Positions 1 through 5,710 of a stretch of DNA of 8,697 nt are shown here, one piece after another (positions within the stretch are counted from its first letter, which is position 1; each line of letters begins with the position of its first letter). This stretch comes from Pseudomonadota bacterium (lineage in GTDB: Bacteria > Pseudomonadota > Alphaproteobacteria > Acetobacterales > Acetobacteraceae): positions 1-8,697 of the forward strand of contig JAKBAQ010000111.1 in NCBI GenBank assembly GCA_021808985.1, given 5' to 3'. The position numbers were made by a program, and so were the translations under genes. The notes under the pieces were generated by a model. The model ran no database searches. It saw only the letters and a program-made list of their open reading frames with translations, and was not told the DNA's origin.

Positions 1-52
1 CGAGCGCGGCCTCGTGCCCCCGGAAATGGGGATTGGCGCGCGCTTCGAGCAT
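1..52 (-). CDS. holB: DNA polymerase III subunit delta prime, N-terminal fragment (runs off the left edge)
   Basis: Only the first 17 codons are inside the window. They read MLEARANPHFRGHEAAL. The N-P-x-F-x-G-H-E-A-A pattern is typical of the start of alphaproteobacterial delta prime and DnaX-like clamp-loader ATPases, just before the Walker A region. The ATG (52-50) overlaps the TGA of tmk (54-52) as ATGA, so translation is probably coupled to tmk. tmk followed by holB is a conserved pair in many bacteria. Delta prime is part of the clamp loader that places the beta clamp on DNA. The assignment rests on a short peptide plus gene order, so the rest of the gene should be checked in the neighbouring sequence. 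Confidence 0.75.
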   Translation of the reverse strand, partial: MLEARANPHFRGHEAAL

Positions 53-678
53 CAGCGCCCCGTCCGTTCCTGAATGATGGCGCGCATGCGGGCGGCGAGG
101 GCCTCGGGCGGCTGCGTGCCGTCAAGCAGCAGGCAGCGGGCTGGCTCGGCGGTGGCGATGGCGTGGAAGCCCTGGGTGATGCGCGCCATTATCTCGGGGG
201 CCAGACGCTCATAGCGGTCGCTTGCCGCGCCGCGTGATTTCAGCCGGGATTTTGAAACATCATCAGGGACTTCAAGGATGAAGGTGATGTCAGGTGTAAG
301 GTCTATCAGGCGGGTGAGCGCGGTGATGGCGGGGATTTCAACCCCCATGCCGTAGGCCTGATAGGCCATGGTGGAGTCTGAGTAACGGTCGCAGATCACC
401 ACCGCGCCGCGGGCCAGGGCTGGGCGGATGATGCGGGCCACATGGTCGGCCCGGGCGGCGAAATGCAGCATTGTCTGGGCCATGGGGGTCAGTTCGGTGT
501 CGGAGTTCAGCAGCAGGGCGCGGATTGCCTCGGCGCCCGGCGTGCCGCCTGGCTCGCGCGTGGCCAGCACCTCATGCCCCGCGGCGCGCAGCAAGGCGCT
601 GAGGCGCTGGGCGGCGGTGGATTTGCCAGCCCCCTCCCCGCCTTCGAGCGTGATGAAGACACCTGGGGGGGTGCTCAC
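52..678 (-). CDS. tmk: Thymidylate kinase (dTMP kinase)
   Basis: This enzyme phosphorylates dTMP to dTDP with ATP in the cytoplasm, the step that commits thymidylate to dTTP synthesis. The 208-residue length is normal. The P-loop GGEGAGKST is at residues 13-21, the TREPGGTPGAE substrate-binding segment at 40-50, the DRY motif at 97-99 followed by SDSTMAYQAYG, and the LID segment RLKSRGAASDRYE at 145-157. The P-loop has no extra Arg while the LID carries basic residues, as in the E. coli-like type II enzymes. The start is GTG (678-676) with a GAAGG Shine-Dalgarno-like element at 693-689, 10 nt upstream; I found no in-frame ATG nearby. The stop overlaps the holB start, and a 9-codon mini-ORF bridges it to rlpA upstream. 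A run of seven C (coding strand) lies in codons 3-5. Confidence 0.97.
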   Translation of the reverse strand: MSTPPGVFITLEGGEGAGKSTAAQRLSALLRAAGHEVLATREPGGTPGAEAIRALLLNSDTELTPMAQTMLHFAARADHVARIIRPALARGAVVICDRYSDSTMAYQAYGMGVEIPAITALTRLIDLTPDITFILEVPDDVSKSRLKSRGAASDRYERLAPEIMARITQGFHAIATAEPARCLLLDGTQPPEALAARMRAIIQERTGR

Positions 679-704
679 CGCGTGGTTGCCTTCAGTGCGC
701 TCAT
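675..704 (-). other. Nine-codon mini-ORF coupling rlpA to tmk
   Basis: On the minus strand an ATG at 704-702 overlaps the rlpA TGA (703-701) as ATGA. It reads MSALKATTR and stops at TGA (677-675). That stop in turn overlaps the tmk GTG start (678-676) as GTGA. The 23 bases between the rlpA stop codon and the tmk start codon are thus spanned by a tiny frame with both ends in coupling overlaps. It may be a translational relay or leader peptide, or the trace of a lost gene, since many alphaproteobacteria have a D-Ala-D-Ala carboxypeptidase gene between rlpA and tmk. There is no evidence that the peptide itself has a function. Confidence 0.3.
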
Positions 705-1567
705 CGCACGATTACCTCAGGGTCGGGGATGCCCAGGCTGAGCACTTGTTGCAGCGCCGCGTCGGCTGTTTTGACCGAATGGTAGGGGCCGATGTTGATG
801 GCGTAGAGCGTGCGGTCGCCGCCGAATTGCGGCACGATGCGCGTGGGCATTCCGCTCAGGCGCTGCATGTCGTCACGTGCGTCCCACGGCCGGCCAAAGC
901 CTGGAATTTGCACGAAAAGCGGCCCTGGCGAGGGGGGGCTGACGGTGATGGCGCCGGTGAGCGGGGCGATGCTGGCCGATGTGTCGCCGGCTGCCAGAGG
1001 GGTCAGGTTCTGGGTGGTTCCGGCCGTGGCGGAGCCGGGCGGGCCGAGGCTCTGGGCGGTGATGCCGGCTTCGGGCGCGGCGGTCATTTTCGGGCCGTCG
1101 CCCAGTGTGCTGTCCAGAATGGCGGTTTGCTGGGTGTTGAGCTTCACCTCCACCTCGACCACGCCGCCGGAAGGGTAGTTGAGCAGGCGGGCCACGCGCG
1201 GGGTGACGGCGAGGATGCGGCCGGGGATATCGGGGCCGCGGCCGTTCACGCGGACATCCACCGAATGGCCGTTGACCAGATTGGTGACGGTGACGATGCA
1301 AGGCAATTGCAGCACGGGGCTGAAGGCGGCCAGGGCGTCAGGGTCATAAGTTTCATTATCAGCGGTGTAGGCGGGGGTGTTGCCGCTGATGATGGTGGAG
1401 AGGCCGGTGGCGTCATAATTATTGTAATTGCGCGGGTAGCGCCATTCGCCGCCCGCCTGATAGGGGTTGCCGATGGTGAAGGTGAGCGGGCCGGGCGGCG
1501 GGCCGGCATTCTGGTGCGCGCAACTGGAGAGGATCGCGAAAAGGCCGAGTATGTAACGGTTGATCAT
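701..1567 (-). CDS. rlpA: RlpA-like septal-ring lipoprotein (double-psi beta-barrel plus SPOR domain)
   Basis: A 288-residue probable lipoprotein. A short signal peptide ends in the lipobox-like L-S-S-C (residues 13-16). Residue +2 is Ala, not Asp, which favours the outer membrane. The RlpA-type double-psi beta-barrel covers about 55-142, with YDPDALAAFSPVLQLP, VTVTNLVNGHSVDVRVN and GRGPDIPGR. A low-complexity Pro/Gly/Thr linker follows (about 155-215), then a SPOR-like domain (about 216-288) ending YAINIGPYHSVKTADAALQQ; SPOR domains bind denuded peptidoglycan at division septa. Active RlpA enzymes cleave denuded glycan and have N-D-R-G-P here. This protein has N-G-R-G-P, with Gly at 109 where the catalytic Asp is expected, so it may be inactive or use another residue. 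The ATG overlaps the mltB stop as ATGA; there is no clear ribosome binding site, but an 18-bp near-palindrome touches the start. Confidence 0.85.
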   Translation of the reverse strand: MINRYILGLFAILSSCAHQNAGPPPGPLTFTIGNPYQAGGEWRYPRNYNNYDATGLSTIISGNTPAYTADNETYDPDALAAFSPVLQLPCIVTVTNLVNGHSVDVRVNGRGPDIPGRILAVTPRVARLLNYPSGGVVEVEVKLNTQQTAILDSTLGDGPKMTAAPEAGITAQSLGPPGSATAGTTQNLTPLAAGDTSASIAPLTGAITVSPPSPGPLFVQIPGFGRPWDARDDMQRLSGMPTRIVPQFGGDRTLYAINIGPYHSVKTADAALQQVLSLGIPDPEVIVR

Positions 1568-2523
1568 GCGCTTAGTACTGAGCGCCCCAGCGCGCCGACG
1601 GCGAGTGCGTAAAAATCCGAAGCATTATAGCGCCTTATCACATGAAAGTTTGCGTAGATCAGGAAGGCTTCGCCGCCCGCGCCGCCGGGCAGGAGGACCG
1701 AGGCTTGCGTGTCGCCAGGCAGGATGGGCGCGCCGGGCAGGCGCTGCACCCCGGCGCGTTGCCACTCAGCGAGGCTGCGCACCACCTTGCGCCCGGTTTG
1801 CGCGGGGGTGAGATCCGGGGCGAATACCGGCTCGGATGAGGGCTGCTCCGGTCGCCAGCCATATTTCATCAGATAGTTCGCCATCGAGGCCAGGGTGTCA
1901 GCGTCTGAGTCCCAAATGTCAGGATGGCCGTTGCCGGCGAAGGAGACGGCGGTGGAGAGGTAGACGCCGGGCATGAATTGCGGCTGGCCCATGGCGCCGG
2001 CATAGGAGCCGAGGAGTTTCGCGGCCGGGGCCGCGCCGCTGGCGATGATGCGCATCGCATCAATGGCCTGGCCGGCGAAGAAGGGGCTGCCACGGTCCCA
2101 TGCCAGGGTGGCCAGGGCGTCGATGACGCTGAAATCGCCCTGGTCGGCGCCGTAATTGGTCTCGATTCCCCAGATGCCGAGCAGAGGCTCGGCGCCCACG
2201 CCGTAGCGGCTGGTGACGGCGGCGAGCAGGTTGCGGGTTTGGGCGGCCTTTTGCGCGCCGGCCCGCAGGCGCGCATGGCTTAAAACGTGAGAATAATAGT
2301 CGTCCCAGGTCTCGGTGAATTCCGCCTGGTGATGGTCCAGCTTCAGGATGGCGGCGTTGGGGGTCAGGTTTCGGGTGGTCTGCGCGACGATGGCGGGGGG
2401 AATGCCATCAGCCAGGGCGCGGGCGCGCAAGCTGCCGAGAAAGCCCGAAAAATTGCGCGCCTGGGCAAGGCCGGGCAGAGCCAGGGAGAGGGAAACGCCG
2501 GTGAGGAAGCTGCGCCTGTGCAT
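1564..2523 (-). CDS. MltB-type lytic murein transglycosylase, Tat-exported
   Basis: This periplasmic enzyme cleaves the MurNAc-GlcNAc bond of peptidoglycan to give 1,6-anhydro-muropeptides. With the ATG at 2523-2521 the product is 319 residues. The N-terminus MHRRSFLTGVSLSLALPGLAQA is a twin-arginine signal peptide (RRSFL at 3-7, AQA cleavage site near 22) with no lipobox, so the protein should be soluble. The family-3 (SLT_2) domain fills the rest: catalytic Glu121 in GIWGIETNYG, GAMGQPQFMP at 177-186, WDSDADTLASMANYL at 204-218, and a C-terminal NFHVIRRYNASDFYALAVG. No peptidoglycan-binding domain follows. An in-frame start 31 codons upstream is rejected because it would bury the signal peptide. 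The gene leads the operon mltB-rlpA-tmk-holB and lies downstream of a sigma-54 type promoter. Confidence 0.93.
   Translation of the reverse strand: MHRRSFLTGVSLSLALPGLAQARNFSGFLGSLRARALADGIPPAIVAQTTRNLTPNAAILKLDHHQAEFTETWDDYYSHVLSHARLRAGAQKAAQTRNLLAAVTSRYGVGAEPLLGIWGIETNYGADQGDFSVIDALATLAWDRGSPFFAGQAIDAMRIIASGAAPAAKLLGSYAGAMGQPQFMPGVYLSTAVSFAGNGHPDIWDSDADTLASMANYLMKYGWRPEQPSSEPVFAPDLTPAQTGRKVVRSLAEWQRAGVQRLPGAPILPGDTQASVLLPGGAGGEAFLIYANFHVIRRYNASDFYALAVGALGRSVLSA
1568..1585 (-). promoter_or_regulatory. Near-perfect 18-bp palindrome at the mltB/rlpA junction
   Basis: The last sense codons of mltB form GCGCTCAGTACTAAGCGC on the coding strand, directly before the rlpA ATG. The 5-bp arms GCGCT/AGCGC are perfect and the core AGTACT is itself palindromic; only one pair (C with A) fails to match. 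In mRNA it could fold as a small hairpin against the rlpA start, where I see no Shine-Dalgarno sequence. This fits translation of rlpA by ribosomes that finish mltB and open the hairpin. It may also be a chance product of the coding sequence. Confidence 0.35.
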
Positions 2524-2598
2524 GCCGCGATTGTGCCACGCCGGGCCGTGGCGCCGCAACCGCCATCTGGAGACGTAACAAGTTGGGCTGGCATTTTT

Positions 2599-2616
2599 AT
2601 GCAGATTTTGTGCCAA
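2599..2616 (-). promoter_or_regulatory. Sigma-54 type -24/-12 promoter for the mltB operon
   Basis: Read on the minus strand, 2616-2599 is TTGGCACAAAATCTGCAT. It has the -24 block TTGGCAC and the -12 block CTGCA (consensus TTGCA), with the invariant GG (2614-2613) and GC (2602-2601) separated by exactly 10 bases. By sigma-54 geometry transcription would start near 2589, leaving a leader of about 66 nt before the mltB ATG. The site is in the AT-richer gap between mltB and the divergent rpoN gene. Such promoters need an enhancer-binding activator; none is encoded in the window. The match is strong for a motif found by eye, but untested. Confidence 0.6.
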
Positions 2617-2621
2617 AATCT
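2603..2621. promoter_or_regulatory. Perfect 19-bp dyad overlapping the sigma-54 element
   Basis: AGATTTTG (2603-2610) and CAAAATCT (2614-2621) are exact reverse complements separated by TGC. The dyad covers the -24 block and most of the spacer of the sigma-54 type promoter and sits 37 bp upstream of the rpoN start codon. It has the size of an operator for a dimeric regulator and could affect transcription in both directions. No protein is known to bind it, and part of the symmetry could follow from the promoter sequence. Confidence 0.4.
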
Positions 2622-2657
2622 ATTGGAGGCGGTGGGGAGTTGCGTTAATCTGAGTGC

Positions 2658-4190
2658 ATGGCACTTGGCCCCTCTTTTGCTCGCCCTTCTTTTGCTCAAC
2701 GAGTTGGTCCACGGCTGGCGCTGCGGCAATCACAATCGCTGGTGATGACGCCGCAGCTGCGGCAGGCCATTCAGCTGCTGCAATATTCCAATATCGAGGC
2801 GAGCCAGTTCATCGAGGATGAGCTGCTGAAGAACCCGCTGCTCGAACGCGCGGATGATACCGGCGTTGAGCGCGCGGCCGAGCCCGAGATGCCGGCGCCG
2901 GCGGTGGCTGAGCCGCCGGATGCCGCCAGTTTCGCAAGCTCGGGCATGATGCCCGAGGCGGGGAATGCGCCGCTCGATATCGATGTGAGCAACATCTATG
3001 ACGCGGGGACGGGCGCGGATGGCGCGCATGGTGGCGGCGGCGGACAGGATGACGAGGATGCGTGGAACAGCCTGGAGGCGCTGAGCGCCAGGGGGCCGAA
3101 TCTGCGCGAGCATCTGGAGCAGCAGGCGCGGCTGGCGTTTTCCACCACTGGGGAGCGGGTGATCGCGGCGGCGCTGATCGCGGCGCTGGATGAGGCTGGG
3201 CGGCTCTCTGACCCGCCGGAGCAGATTGCCGCGACCCTGGGGGTGAGCCTGGAGCAGCTGGAGGCGGTGCGCGCGAAAATGCTGCGCTTTGACCCGGTGG
3301 GCGTGTTCGCGCGGGATCTGGCTGAGTGTTTGAGCGCGCAGCTGGCCGAGCAGAACCGCCTGGACCCGGCGATGGCGGCGCTGCTGGCCAACCTGGAGAT
3401 GCTGGCCCGGCGCGAGATGCGGGCGCTGCAGACGCTCTGCGGGGTGGATGCCGAGGATATGGCCGAGATGGTGGCCGAGCTGAAACGGCTGGACCCCAAG
3501 CCCGGCGCGCGCTTTGAGGTGGAGCCGCTGCGCCCGCTGATACCCGATGTGCTGATGCGCCCGCTGCCGGTGAAGACCGGCGAGGCAAATGACTGGATGC
3601 TGGAGATAAACCCCGAGACCATGCCGAGGCTGCTGATCCGCCGGGGGTTTCATGCGCGGCTGGCGGCCTCGGCCTCACGCGAGACGAAGGCGTTTCTCTC
3701 CGAGCAGATGCAGGGCGCGACCTGGCTGGTGAAGGCGCTGGAGTCGCGCGCGCAGACGATTTTGCGGGTCTCGGCCGAGATCATCCGCCGGCAGGAGGGG
3801 TTCTTCAACCACGGCATCAGCCATTTGCGCCCCCTCACCTTGCGCGATATCGCCGCCGAGGTGGAGTTGCATGAGAGCACGGTGAGCCGGGTTACCTCCA
3901 ATAAGTCGATCGCCACGCCGCGCGGCATATTTGAGTTGAAATTTTTCTTTACCACCGCCCTGACCAGCGCGGACGGCCAAACACATAGCGCGGAGACGGT
4001 GCGCTACCGGGTGCAGAGCCTCATTGCGGGGGAAAACCCAAAAAATATTCTCTCCGATGACGCCGTGGCGGCAATATTGCAAAAGGAAGGCATAGACATA
4101 GCACGGCGGACCGTGGCCAAATACAGGGACGCGTTGCGGATACCTGGCTCGGCGCAGCGTAAGCGGGAAAAATGCCCGCCTAGAGGGTGA
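2658..4190 (+). CDS. rpoN: RNA polymerase sigma-54 factor
   Basis: Sigma-54 directs core RNA polymerase to -24/-12 promoters and waits for an AAA+ enhancer-binding protein before melting DNA. The 510 residues show every region. Region I is Gln/Leu-rich at about 17-63 (LALRQSQSLVMTPQLRQAIQLLQ, then IEDELLKNPLLE). An acidic, Gly-rich Region II spans about 64-137. The core-binding domain follows (about 138-325). The helix-turn-helix TLRDIAAEVELHESTVSRVTSNK lies at about 394-416, then PRGIFELKFFF. The RpoN box ARRTVAKYRD at 482-491 reads the -24 element. An in-frame stop at 2646-2648 leaves the ATG at 2658 as the only nearby start; its ribosome binding site is weak. hpf follows 48 bp later. The usual upstream lptB is replaced by the divergent mltB operon. 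Codons 3-14 hold an imperfect 15-bp tandem repeat giving PSFA twice. Confidence 0.98.
   Translation: MALGPSFARPSFAQRVGPRLALRQSQSLVMTPQLRQAIQLLQYSNIEASQFIEDELLKNPLLERADDTGVERAAEPEMPAPAVAEPPDAASFASSGMMPEAGNAPLDIDVSNIYDAGTGADGAHGGGGGQDDEDAWNSLEALSARGPNLREHLEQQARLAFSTTGERVIAAALIAALDEAGRLSDPPEQIAATLGVSLEQLEAVRAKMLRFDPVGVFARDLAECLSAQLAEQNRLDPAMAALLANLEMLARREMRALQTLCGVDAEDMAEMVAELKRLDPKPGARFEVEPLRPLIPDVLMRPLPVKTGEANDWMLEINPETMPRLLIRRGFHARLAASASRETKAFLSEQMQGATWLVKALESRAQTILRVSAEIIRRQEGFFNHGISHLRPLTLRDIAAEVELHESTVSRVTSNKSIATPRGIFELKFFFTTALTSADGQTHSAETVRYRVQSLIAGENPKNILSDDAVAAILQKEGIDIARRTVAKYRDALRIPGSAQRKREKCPPRG
2665..2681 (+). promoter_or_regulatory. Possible sigma-54 binding site inside the start of rpoN
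   Basis: TTGGCCCCTCTTTTGCT keeps TGGC at -24, TTGCT at -12 and the exact GG-N10-GC spacing (GG 2667-2668, GC 2679-2680). It lies within codons 3-8 of rpoN on the coding strand. The middle of the -24 block is off consensus (C for A). If real, it could allow sigma-54 holoenzyme to bind and block early rpoN transcription, that is, autoregulation. GG-N10-GC is frequent by chance in GC-rich DNA, so this is weak. Confidence 0.2.
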
Positions 4191-4227
4191 ATGGGTGGCC
4201 CTTTGGACTACGAGTCTGATTTGGTTC

Positions 4228-4235
4228 GGGAGAAG
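4228..4235 (+). promoter_or_regulatory. Ribosome binding site that fixes the hpf start
   Basis: GGGAGAAG ends 3 nt before the ATG at 4239. Together with the protein family's usual N-terminus, it favours that start over the ATG at 4191 that directly follows the rpoN stop codon. Confidence 0.7.
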
Positions 4236-4238
4236 ACC

Positions 4239-4832
4239 ATGCAATTGACGGTCTCTGGCAAACAAGTTGATCTCTCTGATGCGCTGCGCACGCATGTGGC
4301 GACGCATCTGGATGTCATTACCCATAAATATTTTGACCAGGCGCTGGAGGCGCACGTTACGTTCAGTAAGGCGCGAAGTTTCTTTACCTGCGATATCAAC
4401 GTGCATGCCGGGCGGGGCATTACCGTGCGCGGCGAGGGTGAGGCGGGCGATGCGCATGCCGCCTTCGACGATGCGGCGGAGCATATCGCCACCCGTCTGC
4501 GCCGCTACCGGCGCCGGGTTTCGGAACATGCGCGCGATGCGGGAAACCGCGCCAAGCCCGAAGCCGGGCGGCAATATGTGCTGCAGGCCGAGGCGAGCGC
4601 GGAGGCCGAGCCGCACGCCGAGGAGCCGAACGAGGCGGATGCGCTGCACGCCACCATCATCGCGGAATCGGATGCGACCATCGAGACGCTGAGCGTGCGC
4701 GACGCGGTGATGCGGATGGATCTGGCGTTCCAGCAGGTGCTGATGTTCCGCAATTCCAAGAACGGGCACCTGAATGTGGTGTATCGCCGCCCGGACGGGC
4801 ATGTGGGGTGGATTGACCCCGCCGGAGCCTGA
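4239..4832 (+). CDS. hpf: Ribosome hibernation-promoting factor, long form
   Basis: HPF binds the 30S decoding region in slow growth and, in the long form, dimerises 70S ribosomes into inactive 100S particles. The 197 residues have the two-domain build: an N-terminal S30AE/HPF domain (about 1-98, beginning MQLTVSGKQVDLSDALRTHV, with basic RLRRYRRR near 86-93), a charged linker rich in Ala and Glu (about 99-140), and a C-terminal dimerisation domain (about 141-195) with LSVRDAVMRMDL, FRNSKNGHLNVVYRRPDGHVGWIDP. An in-frame ATG at 4191 would add 16 residues unlike the family; the ATG at 4239 has a better ribosome binding site. The gene is probably co-transcribed with rpoN and ends at the terminator at 4847-4878. 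The ptsN gene that often follows is absent. Confidence 0.95.
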   Translation: MQLTVSGKQVDLSDALRTHVATHLDVITHKYFDQALEAHVTFSKARSFFTCDINVHAGRGITVRGEGEAGDAHAAFDDAAEHIATRLRRYRRRVSEHARDAGNRAKPEAGRQYVLQAEASAEAEPHAEEPNEADALHATIIAESDATIETLSVRDAVMRMDLAFQQVLMFRNSKNGHLNVVYRRPDGHVGWIDPAGA

Positions 4833-4846
4833 GCGCTCCAAAATGA

Positions 4847-4878
4847 GGCCAGGGAGCGAAATCCCTGGCCTTTTTTTT
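4847..4878 (+). terminator. Intrinsic terminator of rpoN-hpf, possibly bidirectional
   Basis: GGCCAGGGA (4847-4855) and TCCCTGGCC (4862-4870) form a perfect 9-bp stem around the loop GCGAAA, followed by eight T (4871-4878). It begins 14 bp after the hpf stop. map converges from the right and ends 10 bp beyond the T run. For map transcripts the same stem is followed by TCATTTT, a poorer U tract, so termination in that direction is possible but weaker. Confidence 0.93.
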
Positions 4879-4888
4879 CGCCTCTTCG

Positions 4889-5692
4889 TCAGGCGTAGGG
4901 CGGCGCGGTGTGGCCTTGCGGCGAGAGGGTGAAGATTTCATGGCCGGTGTCGGTCACGCCGATCATGTGCTCGAACTGGGCGGAGAGCGAACGGTCGCGT
5001 GTCACGGCGGTCCAGCCGTCATCCAGCACCTTCACCTCCGGGCGGCCGACATTGACCATGGGCTCGATGGTGAAGAACATGCCGGATTTGAGCACCGCGC
5101 CGTCGCCACGGCGGCCGAAATGCAGGACGTTGGGCGGCTCGTGGAAATTGCGGCCGATGCCGTGGCCGCAGAAATCGCGCACCACGCTGAGACGCTGGGA
5201 TTCGACGTAGGACTGGATCGCATAGCCGATATCGCCGAACGTGGCGCCGGGCTTGACCTCGGCGATGCCGCGCAGCAGCGCCTCGTAGGTTACCTCGATG
5301 AGCCGCCGGGCGCGGGTGTTGGCGGTGCCGGCCACGTACATGCGGCTGGAATCACCGAACCAGCCGTTCAGGATCACGGTCACGTCAATGTTGACGATGT
5401 CGCCGTCGAGCAGCTTCTTCTCGCCGGGAATGCCGTGGCAGACCACGTGGTTGATGGAGGTGCAGATGGATTTGGGAAAGCCGCGATAGTTGAGCGGGGC
5501 CGGGACCGCGCCGTGCGCCAGGATGAAATCATGGCACAGTGTGTTCAGCTCCTCGGTGGTGACGCCGGGAATTACGTGGGGGCCGATCATGTCCAGCGTC
5601 TGGGCGGCCAGCAGGCCGGCCGCGCGCATGGGGGCAAAATCTTCTGGCCGGTGTATCGTTATCCGCCGGGATTCGGCGCCGCCATCCATCAT
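4889..5692 (-). CDS. map: Methionine aminopeptidase, type I
   Basis: This cytoplasmic metalloprotease removes the initiator Met from nascent proteins after deformylation. The 267 residues match the bacterial type Ia length with no insert or N-terminal zinc-finger extension. The five metal ligands are all present: Asp103 (NIDVTVILNG), Asp114 (GDSSRMY), His177 (CGHGIGRNFHEPP), Glu210 (FFTIEPMVN) and Glu241 (AQFEHM). His86 in NHVVCHGIP matches the substrate-binding His. Two ATGs are adjacent (5692 and 5689); the first is used here and neither has a good ribosome binding site. The gene is downstream of fumC on the same strand across a 99-bp gap and converges on hpf. An unbroken domain and standard motifs make the call secure. 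Confidence 0.97.
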   Translation of the reverse strand: MMDGGAESRRITIHRPEDFAPMRAAGLLAAQTLDMIGPHVIPGVTTEELNTLCHDFILAHGAVPAPLNYRGFPKSICTSINHVVCHGIPGEKKLLDGDIVNIDVTVILNGWFGDSSRMYVAGTANTRARRLIEVTYEALLRGIAEVKPGATFGDIGYAIQSYVESQRLSVVRDFCGHGIGRNFHEPPNVLHFGRRGDGAVLKSGMFFTIEPMVNVGRPEVKVLDDGWTAVTRDRSLSAQFEHMIGVTDTGHEIFTLSPQGHTAPPYA

Positions 5693-5710
5693 TCAGGTCT
5701 TTCGCTAAGG

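Noticed and set aside
665..671. Run of seven G (C on the coding strand) in tmk codons 3-5 as a phase-variation tract
   Set aside because: It is short for slippage, tmk is essential, and no alternative frame from the coupled starts would restore a product.
428..1612. Long plus-strand open frame opposite tmk and rlpA
   Set aside because: It is antisense to two well-supported genes and its Gly/Arg/Ala-rich translation has no recognisable domain; it is a GC-rich shadow frame.
2524..2616. Upstream extension of the mltB-type gene to 2616
   Set aside because: It would place 31 residues before a clear twin-arginine signal peptide and would overlap the sigma-54 promoter.
2658..2680. TGGCAC at 2659-2664 with TTGC at 2677-2680 as one sigma-54 promoter
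   Set aside because: The gap between GG and GC is 17 bases, not 10; the TTGG at 2665-2668 is the only partner with correct spacing.
4191..4238. ATG directly after the rpoN stop, in frame with hpf
   Set aside because: It would add 16 residues not seen in the HPF family, and the ATG at 4239 has a stronger ribosome binding site and the family's usual N-terminus.
3675..4841. 388-codon minus-strand open frame opposite rpoN and hpf
   Set aside because: It is antisense to two clear genes and crosses their junction; no domain is visible.
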